A stretch of DNA of 37,921 bases from Bacteroidales bacterium. Lineage in GTDB: Bacteria; Bacteroidota; Bacteroidia; Bacteroidales; G3-4614. The stretch covers positions 1-37,921 of the forward strand of contig JAFYPQ010000033.1 of the NCBI GenBank assembly GCA_017559955.1. Reading direction: 5' to 3'. The position numbers and the translations under genes are program-made. A model generated the notes under the pieces. The model was not told where the DNA came from, did no database searches, and was given only the letters and a program-made list of their open reading frames with translations. How positions within the stretch are numbered: position 1 is the stretch's first letter; each line of letters opens with the position of its first letter. This document shows, one piece after another, positions 33,476-37,921 of the stretch.

Positions 33476-34795
33476 ATGCAAAAAATATACTCTATAATAG
33501 TAGTAACCATTGCGTTACTTTTTTCTATTAAAGGTAATGCCCAAGAGTTACCTGAGAGCGATATATTATTACCGCACACAAACGACACAGCTTTCATTGA
33601 AAACGACGTTATTCCCCTTCAAATAGACTCTTCAAAAGTAAACGAAATATCTCTTGACATTCAACCCATTGAAACAGAAGACACCGAAGAGAAGAGAAAA
33701 AAGAAAAAAGAGAAACAAAACAAAAACTTTAAGTTCAGCATATTGGGAGGACCGGGATACTCTCCCGACTATGGATTTTCGATAGGATTGGCTACCCTTA
33801 TGACTTTCAGCACCGACAAGGGCGACACCTCGCTACAACGCAGTGTAATACCTCTTAACTTCACAATGTCATTTGGCAAGCCTCTTGGTTTCACCATACT
33901 GTCAAAACCCTACATCTATTTCAAAGGCGACAAAATAAGGCTTCAAGGATTATATGAATATAAACATACAGGCGAAAACTACTACGGGGTAGGATACTCG
34001 CTCAATCACAATATCAAACGCAAAAAAGATATTACCGGATACAATGCCGACCTTTTGCAGATAAATCCCGTACTACTATTCAGAATAAAAAATGGGGCAA
34101 GCTATATAGGACCGGTTGCCGACCTATATTTTGAAAAGATAAAGAAACCCGGAAGCTATGTAATTTCCGACCCTTACTATATAAAACAAGGAGGGACTGC
34201 CGAAGGGCTTACCGATATAAACGTAGGTCTTGGATTATCATACTCATACGACACCCGAGACATAGCGGCAAATGCATACAAAGGAATACTGTTTGAGGCA
34301 CGAGCTCTGTTTTACAGCAAATATTTTGGAGGAGAGTATAACTTTGGAGCTATTACGATCGATTACCGACAATACTATAAGGTTTCGAAAACACATCGCC
34401 GAGTATTGGCGTGGAACGTTTTGGCTAAAACAAAATTTGGCGATATACCCTTCTCGCAACAAGCCGCAGTGGGAGGACCTTTCAACCTGAGAGGATACTA
34501 CATAGGACAATACCGAGACCGCACAGCAGTAACAGCAGAGATAGAGTGGCGACATATGTGGGATATTGCAACCGACACAAAAATCAAGCGTCTTCTACAC
34601 CGTTTAGGTTATACCGCTTGGGCAGCCTGTGGTTTTATGGGAGAGAATATCGTAAAATATAATGCCGTATTGCCCAATCTTGGAGCAGGATTAAGAGTAG
34701 AAGTTCAAAAGCGAATGAACTTCAGAATTGATGCAGGTTACAGTTTTGCCGACCGCCACGTTCTCTTCTACTTTAACATGACCGAGGCATTTTAA
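33476..34795 (+). CDS. Omp85-like (BamA/TamA barrel) outer-membrane protein without POTRA domains
   Basis: The 439-residue protein has a signal peptide ending near IKGNAQ, an acidic, then Lys-rich linker (EEKRKKKKEKQNKN, about 75-90) and a beta barrel from about residue 92 to the C-terminal FNMTEAF. The segment FNLRGYYIGQYRDR fits the Omp85 motif with the invariant RGY. Full BamA or TamA carries several POTRA domains before the barrel; here only about 65 residues precede it. Stand-alone Omp85 barrels exist in Bacteroidota, with unsettled function. I chose the ATG at 33476 because the signal peptide begins there; the upstream in-frame ATG at 33434 lies inside promoter sequence. Confidence 0.82.
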   Translation: MQKIYSIIVVTIALLFSIKGNAQELPESDILLPHTNDTAFIENDVIPLQIDSSKVNEISLDIQPIETEDTEEKRKKKKEKQNKNFKFSILGGPGYSPDYGFSIGLATLMTFSTDKGDTSLQRSVIPLNFTMSFGKPLGFTILSKPYIYFKGDKIRLQGLYEYKHTGENYYGVGYSLNHNIKRKKDITGYNADLLQINPVLLFRIKNGASYIGPVADLYFEKIKKPGSYVISDPYYIKQGGTAEGLTDINVGLGLSYSYDTRDIAANAYKGILFEARALFYSKYFGGEYNFGAITIDYRQYYKVSKTHRRVLAWNVLAKTKFGDIPFSQQAAVGGPFNLRGYYIGQYRDRTAVTAEIEWRHMWDIATDTKIKRLLHRLGYTAWAACGFMGENIVKYNAVLPNLGAGLRVEVQKRMNFRIDAGYSFADRHVLFYFNMTEAF

Positions 34796-34831
34796 GACAA
34801 TTGCGAAGCAATTAGAATTGACTAAACTCAT

Positions 34832-34881
34832 AATTAGACAAATTAGTCTTATTAGACTAATTAGACTAATTAGTCCAATAA
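34832..34881. repeat. ATTAGTC/ATTAGAC repeat cluster, copy 1
   Basis: Degenerate 7-8 base units (ATTAGAC, ATTAGTC) are arranged as direct and inverted copies. A related cluster lies at 37624-37666. Just upstream at 34798-34812 is a small perfect hairpin AATTGC-gaa-GCAATT. The units are too short and irregular for a CRISPR array. Confidence 0.65.
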
Positions 34882-34890
34882 GCACAAAAA

Positions 34891-34912
34891 AGAGGAGCAT
34901 TCCTGCTCCTCT
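34891..34912 (-). terminator. Intrinsic terminator of glnA
   Basis: AGAGGAGCA-TTCC-TGCTCCTCT is a perfect 9-bp stem. On the minus strand it is followed by TTTTTTGTGC, so it ends glnA transcription. It may also stop read-through from the convergent Omp85-like gene. Confidence 0.87.
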
Positions 34913-34945
34913 ACACCTAAAAAATAATTTTAATTATCTGCTTCT

Positions 34946-34967
34946 AACAACTAAAAACTAACAACTA
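34946..34967 (-). repeat. TAGTTGTTAGTTTTTAG-type repeat after glnA
   Basis: On the minus strand the sequence reads TAGTTGTTAGTTTTTAGTTG, starting 2-3 bases after the glnA stop codon. The same units follow cysK, the edge cargo gene and the exonuclease gene. Confidence 0.6.
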
Positions 34968-34969
34968 CA

Positions 34970-36472
34970 TTATCCGCAATGGAAATACTTCTTCACCAAC
35001 TCCAACATAGCCTCTTGGTTTCCGTCCAATTCGGCACGTAAAGTACTGTCATTATACGATGAGAGTTTATTTATAATGCCATCTATCATGGCAGGACTGA
35101 AAACATTGTATTTCTCAAAAATCTCACGTTGTTTAGCCAAACACTCTGCCGATGCCACACAACTATCGGGAAGTTGTTCCAATGAGTTCAGTTTGTCGGC
35201 ATTCTCCTCTTTGTGAATATTTACATTCACGTATGTCTTCTCTGCAATCTCTAAACCATTTTCAAGTTCAAATCCGTAACGACAAGCAACTGCAAGGCCT
35301 GCCAAAAGTTGATAAAGGTCGGCAGAGCCGTCAGGCGAACGCATTTCAACAGTCTGTTTTTGAGTTGTATCGTAATTGCTCTCGCTCTCCAATGGGTTAG
35401 CAAGTTTACACATATCGCTTTTTGCAGCCCATCCAAGCGGTACACGCACCAATACCGAACGATTACGGTCGCCCCAACAGATATTTGTGGGAGCCTCTTG
35501 GTGTGGAACCAAGCGGAAGTATGAAGTAGGATTGGTATTACCAAAGGCTGTAATAGAGGGAGCCAACACCATCATTCCCGCAATAGCTTTACGAGCAGTT
35601 GCCGAGAGAACTCCGTTCTCGAGCATTTGGTTTCGCCCCTCTTTTACTATACGCATATGAACGTGTAATCCCGAACCTGCCTTACCTGTTGTTATTTTAG
35701 GGGCAAATGTTATATCGTAACCCATTTGGTATGCAAGATTACGAATAATCCATTTAGCCACCATAAGTTGATCGGCAGCATCCTGAGCACGAACGGGCAA
35801 AAACTCTATTTCGTTTTGCTCATACACCATTCCGTCTATACTAAAGTTTCCAACCTCAGAGTGTCCGTATTTTATTTGTCCGCCTGCCTGAGCAATGTAT
35901 GCCATACAACGGGTACGGAACTCATTGAACTTTGCATATGGAGCCGACTCGTGATAACCTTTCTGGTCGGTTGCGGGGAAAGCCTCTTCGTCGGGAGCAA
36001 TCACATAATACTCCAACTCTCCCATAGCTTGAAACTCCATTCCTGTAACTTCGTTAAAAGCTCTGCAAGCCTTTTCGAGAGTGTTCTCAGGCGAACTTTC
36101 AAGAGGTTCTCCATCTTTGTTAAAGTACGAACACAACATCGAAAGAGTTGGAATTTCGGCAAAGGGGTCCAAGAATGCGGTTTTAAAACGAGGAAGAACG
36201 TACAAATCGCTGCTTCCTGCCTCAATGAAGGGGAATAGGCTCGAACCATCGACACGTTCTCCACAAGTAAGAATAGCATCGAGGTAAGCCAAATTATTTA
36301 TTACAAAATTCAAAGTTTTAAGACGTCCGTCTCCTGCAGGATACATAAAGTTTACCATTTGTATTCCGTTTTCTTCGATGTAACGAATAATATCCTCTTT
36401 TGTAAACTCCTTTGCAGGTTTTCCCAAATACGACACAAGCACATTGGGATTCATAGCAAGTTCTCTATCCAT
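34970..36472 (-). CDS. glnA: Glutamine synthetase, type I-like
   Basis: The 500-residue enzyme makes glutamine from glutamate, ammonia and ATP. The N-terminal beta-grasp domain covers about 1-110. Catalytic segments include GELEYYVI, GHSEVGNFSIDGMVYEQNEIEF, KAGSGLHVHMR, the NPTSYFRLVPHQEAPTNICW region, RNRSVLVRVP and VEMRSPDGSADLYQLLAGL. The adenylylation motif NLYDLPPEE of E. coli-type enzymes is not recognisable, so control by tyrosine adenylylation is unlikely. It is not the 730-residue type III enzyme also common in Bacteroidota. I chose the ATG at 36470-36472; the upstream TTG (36493) lies in the leader. It diverges from cysK. Confidence 0.95.
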   Translation of the reverse strand: MDRELAMNPNVLVSYLGKPAKEFTKEDIIRYIEENGIQMVNFMYPAGDGRLKTLNFVINNLAYLDAILTCGERVDGSSLFPFIEAGSSDLYVLPRFKTAFLDPFAEIPTLSMLCSYFNKDGEPLESSPENTLEKACRAFNEVTGMEFQAMGELEYYVIAPDEEAFPATDQKGYHESAPYAKFNEFRTRCMAYIAQAGGQIKYGHSEVGNFSIDGMVYEQNEIEFLPVRAQDAADQLMVAKWIIRNLAYQMGYDITFAPKITTGKAGSGLHVHMRIVKEGRNQMLENGVLSATARKAIAGMMVLAPSITAFGNTNPTSYFRLVPHQEAPTNICWGDRNRSVLVRVPLGWAAKSDMCKLANPLESESNYDTTQKQTVEMRSPDGSADLYQLLAGLAVACRYGFELENGLEIAEKTYVNVNIHKEENADKLNSLEQLPDSCVASAECLAKQREIFEKYNVFSPAMIDGIINKLSSYNDSTLRAELDGNQEAMLELVKKYFHCG

Positions 36473-36516
36473 AAGTGTATAATTTAATTTCAATTTAAAA
36501 CAATTATATAATTGCT

Positions 36517-36524
36517 CAAAATTA
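36517..36524 (-). promoter_or_regulatory. -7 box of glnA
   Basis: The minus strand reads TAATTTTG (TAnnTTTG), 44 bases upstream of the glnA ATG. No -33 TTG is seen. No NtrC/sigma-54 type GG-N10-GC promoter is evident. Confidence 0.55.
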
Positions 36525-36555
36525 ATAAAAAGTTTTATTTTTCATTAATCTGCAC

Positions 36556-36585
36556 TTGATTTTTTAAAGCAACAGATTACCTTTG
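36556..36585 (+). promoter_or_regulatory. Promoter of cysK
   Basis: TTG (36556-36558) is followed after 19 bases by TACCTTTG (36578-36585), matching the consensus. It stands back to back with the glnA promoter in a 140-base gap. Confidence 0.72.
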
Positions 36586-36612
36586 TAACAAAAACCTACG
36601 ATAATATATTTT

Positions 36613-37542
36613 ATGATAGTAGATAAACTCACACAATTAATAGGCAACACACCCATACTGCACGCTGCATCATTTGAAAAGAGCATTAATGCCGAAGCCA
36701 ATATATATGTAAAATTGGAGTACCTTAACCCCGCAGGAAGTGTAAAAGACCGTGCTGCACTATATATGGTTGAAGATGCCGAGAAGAGAGGCATCTTAAA
36801 ACCCGGAGCAACAATAATCGAGCCCACAAGCGGAAACACAGGAGTTGGTTTAGCTCTTGTTGCCATAGTAAAAGGCTACAAACTAATACTTACCATGCCC
36901 GAGAGTATGAGCATCGAACGCCGAAAACTGCTCTCAGCCCGTGGAGCTAAAATAGAACTTACCCCTGCAAGCGAAGGTATGAAAGGAGCGGTTGAGCGTG
37001 CCGAAGAGTTACGCTCTCAAATTGAAGGAGCGGTTATTCTTCAACAGTTCGACAACAAGGCAAATGCAAACGCCCACTACCAAACAACGGCTCTTGAGAT
37101 ATGGAACGACCTTAATGGGAAAGTAGATATATTTGTTGCCGGAGTTGGAACAGGCGGAACAATAAGCGGTAACGGCAAACGCCTTAAAGAGCTGAACCCT
37201 GATGTAAAAATTGTTGCCGTAGAACCTGCCGAAAGTGCATTATTGAGCGGCAAATGTGCAGGGGCACACAAAATTCAGGGAATAGGAGCAAACTTTATAC
37301 CCTCGTTATACGACTGCTCGGTTGTTGACGAAGTTATCCCCGTTTGTTGCGAAGATGCATACTCGGCTTCACGCCTTATATCCTCTACCGAAGGAGTTTT
37401 AGTAGGTATATCATCAGGAGCGGCACTACACGCAGCATCGCTTCTTGCATCTCGTCCCGAAAATAAAGGCAAGAACATAGTTGTTCTTCTGCCCGATACA
37501 GGCGAACGTTACCTATCAACGGAGTTGTTTTGTGGGTGTTAG
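36613..37542 (+). CDS. cysK: Cysteine synthase A (O-acetylserine sulfhydrylase)
   Basis: The 309-residue PLP enzyme makes cysteine from O-acetylserine and sulfide. K45 in NPAGSVKDRAA binds PLP. TSGNTG (72-77) holds the substrate carboxylate, GVGTGGTISG binds the PLP phosphate, and GISSGAA lies near the cofactor ring nitrogen. Length fits CysK (about 305-320). A CysM-like role cannot be excluded but CysK motifs fit better. The stop codon TAG is the first unit of a TAG-rich repeat. It has its own promoter and terminator. Confidence 0.96.
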   Translation: MIVDKLTQLIGNTPILHAASFEKSINAEANIYVKLEYLNPAGSVKDRAALYMVEDAEKRGILKPGATIIEPTSGNTGVGLALVAIVKGYKLILTMPESMSIERRKLLSARGAKIELTPASEGMKGAVERAEELRSQIEGAVILQQFDNKANANAHYQTTALEIWNDLNGKVDIFVAGVGTGGTISGNGKRLKELNPDVKIVAVEPAESALLSGKCAGAHKIQGIGANFIPSLYDCSVVDEVIPVCCEDAYSASRLISSTEGVLVGISSGAALHAASLLASRPENKGKNIVVLLPDTGERYLSTELFCGC

Positions 37543-37573
37543 TTTTTAGTTTTTAGTTGTTGGTTTTTAGTTA
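37540..37573 (+). repeat. TAGTTTTTAG repeat overlapping the cysK stop
   Basis: The sequence reads TAGTTTTTAGTTTTTAG, then TTGTTGGTTTTTAGTTATCAG. The first TAG (37540-37542) is the cysK stop codon itself. Confidence 0.6.
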
Positions 37574-37586
37574 TCAGAAAATACAT

Positions 37587-37620
37587 AAGAGTTAGCTATG
37601 CCATAGCTAACTCTTTTTTT
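37587..37620 (+). terminator. Intrinsic terminator of cysK
   Basis: AAGAGTTAGCTATG and CATAGCTAACTCTT (37587-37615) pair over 10 or more positions, followed by TTTTTTTT. Confidence 0.93.
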
Positions 37621-37623
37621 TAT

Positions 37624-37666
37624 CTTATTAGACCTATTAGTCCAATTAGACTAATTGGTCTTATCA
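37624..37666. repeat. ATTAGTC/ATTAGAC repeat cluster, copy 2
   Basis: CTTATTAGACCTATTAG and TCCAATTAGACTAATTGG contain the same units as 34832-34881. Like that copy, it is followed within a few bases by a GAGGAGC hairpin. Confidence 0.62.
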
Positions 37667-37672
37667 GAACAA

Positions 37673-37702
37673 AGAAGAGGAGCAGACAACTGCTCCTCTT
37701 CT
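37673..37702 (-). terminator. Hairpin terminator of the edge cargo gene
   Basis: AGAAGAGGAGCAG-ACAA-CTGCTCCTCTTCT is a perfect 13-bp stem. On the minus strand it is followed by TTGTTCTG. The core GAGGAGCA/TGCTCCTC is shared with the glnA terminator. Confidence 0.78.
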
Positions 37703-37745
37703 ATATATTAAAAGTTGGTTTAAATTGTTAGTCTTTAACCTCAAC

Positions 37746-37771
37746 AGCTAAAAACTAACAACTAAAAACTA
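37746..37771 (-). repeat. TAGTTTTTAGTTGTTAG repeat overlapping the cargo gene stop
   Basis: On the minus strand TAGTTTTTAGTTGTTAG continues into TTTTTAGCTGTT. The first TAG is the stop codon of the cargo gene at the window edge. Confidence 0.62.
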
Positions 37772-37921
37772 CTTCTTAACAACTTTCATTACTTTCAACA
37801 AGCCTGCTTCACCTTTTACTTTGATGAAGTAAACTCCTGCTTCACCATCGATAGCTATTTTGCAAGGTTCGCCTGCTGCCGCACTTACAGCATATGAGTT
37901 GATTAAGCGTCCTGAGTAGTC
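37769..37921 (-). CDS. C-terminal end of a type IX secretion cargo protein (sorting domain), truncated by the window
   Basis: The last 50 residues are readable. They include GRLINSYAVSAAAG, then DGEAGVYFIKVKGEAG and LLKVMKVVKK before the TAG stop. A GVYFIKV strand followed by a short turn and a basic VKK end is the T9SS type A sorting domain pattern. The missing part would hold the signal peptide and the functional domain. It should be exported by the T9SS encoded in this window. The stop codon lies within a TAG-rich repeat. Confidence 0.8.
   Translation of the reverse strand, partial: DYSGRLINSYAVSAAAGEPCKIAIDGEAGVYFIKVKGEAGLLKVMKVVKK

Noticed and set aside
34832..34881. Possible CRISPR array
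   Set aside because: The units are 7-8 bases, irregular and in both orientations, with no spacers of constant length and no cas genes.
35726..36238. 170-codon open frame on the plus strand
   Set aside because: It is antisense to the catalytic region of glnA and has no family resemblance or start signal.

Overview
The window is AT-rich and comes from a Bacteroidales-type member of the Bacteroidota. Three things support this. It carries a type IX secretion system (T9SS), a Bacteroidota hallmark: porU and porV in one cluster, porP/sprF-gldK-gldL-gldM-gldN in another. Most promoters that can be read have the Bacteroidota -7 box TAnnTTTG, some with a TTG or TTTG about 18-20 bp upstream. The order rpsU-xerC-hpf-tRNA-Tyr-tRNA-Gly resembles the region ahead of tuf/secE/nusG in Bacteroidales. 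The species cannot be named from sequence alone.

Layout. 1-1850 (minus): tRNA-Gly (cut by the left edge), tRNA-Tyr, the ribosome hibernation factor hpf, a XerC/D recombinase and rpsU. 2000-5150 (plus): a three-domain Xaa-Pro aminopeptidase, a gamma-carbonic-anhydrase-like protein and RadC. 5155-9770 (minus): a SUI1/YciH translation factor, an AddA/RecB-like helicase-nuclease and a lipoprotein with a FISUMP-type domain. 9960-17592 (plus): a tightly spaced run of rex, a fumarylacetoacetate-hydrolase-family gene, porU, porV, ispF and an alkaline phosphatase lipoprotein. 17600-17910: a gene-free gap with a long nested hairpin and a strong terminator. 17913-21325 (minus): HIT protein, greA, a family 2 glycosyltransferase, a DnaQ-like exonuclease and efp. 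21386-26960: rpmH (plus), pckA (minus), an orphan GNAT-like gene (plus) and a SulP transporter (plus). 27024-33333 (plus): porP-gldKLMN, followed by an Omp85-like barrel with no POTRA domains. 34970-37921: glnA (minus), cysK (plus) and the last 50 residues of a T9SS cargo protein (minus).

How the genes fit together. PorK(GldK)/PorN(GldN), PorL and PorM form the periplasmic ring and motor of the T9SS. PorU is the cell-surface sortase and PorV its shuttle. The sorting domain at the right edge is a substrate for that machinery. Much of the rest is housekeeping: ribosome and translation (hpf, rpsU, rpmH, efp, SUI1, greA), redox control (Rex), and central carbon and nitrogen metabolism (pckA, glnA, cysK, ispF).

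No clearly new multi-gene system is visible; the coding content is mostly core genome. The least explained signals are non-coding. They are a ~150-nt nested hairpin at 17598-17750; a two-copy short element with a compensating base change in its stem; TAG-rich repeats that overlap or touch the stop codons of five genes; and a composite repeat-terminator block that occurs twice on either side of glnA-cysK.
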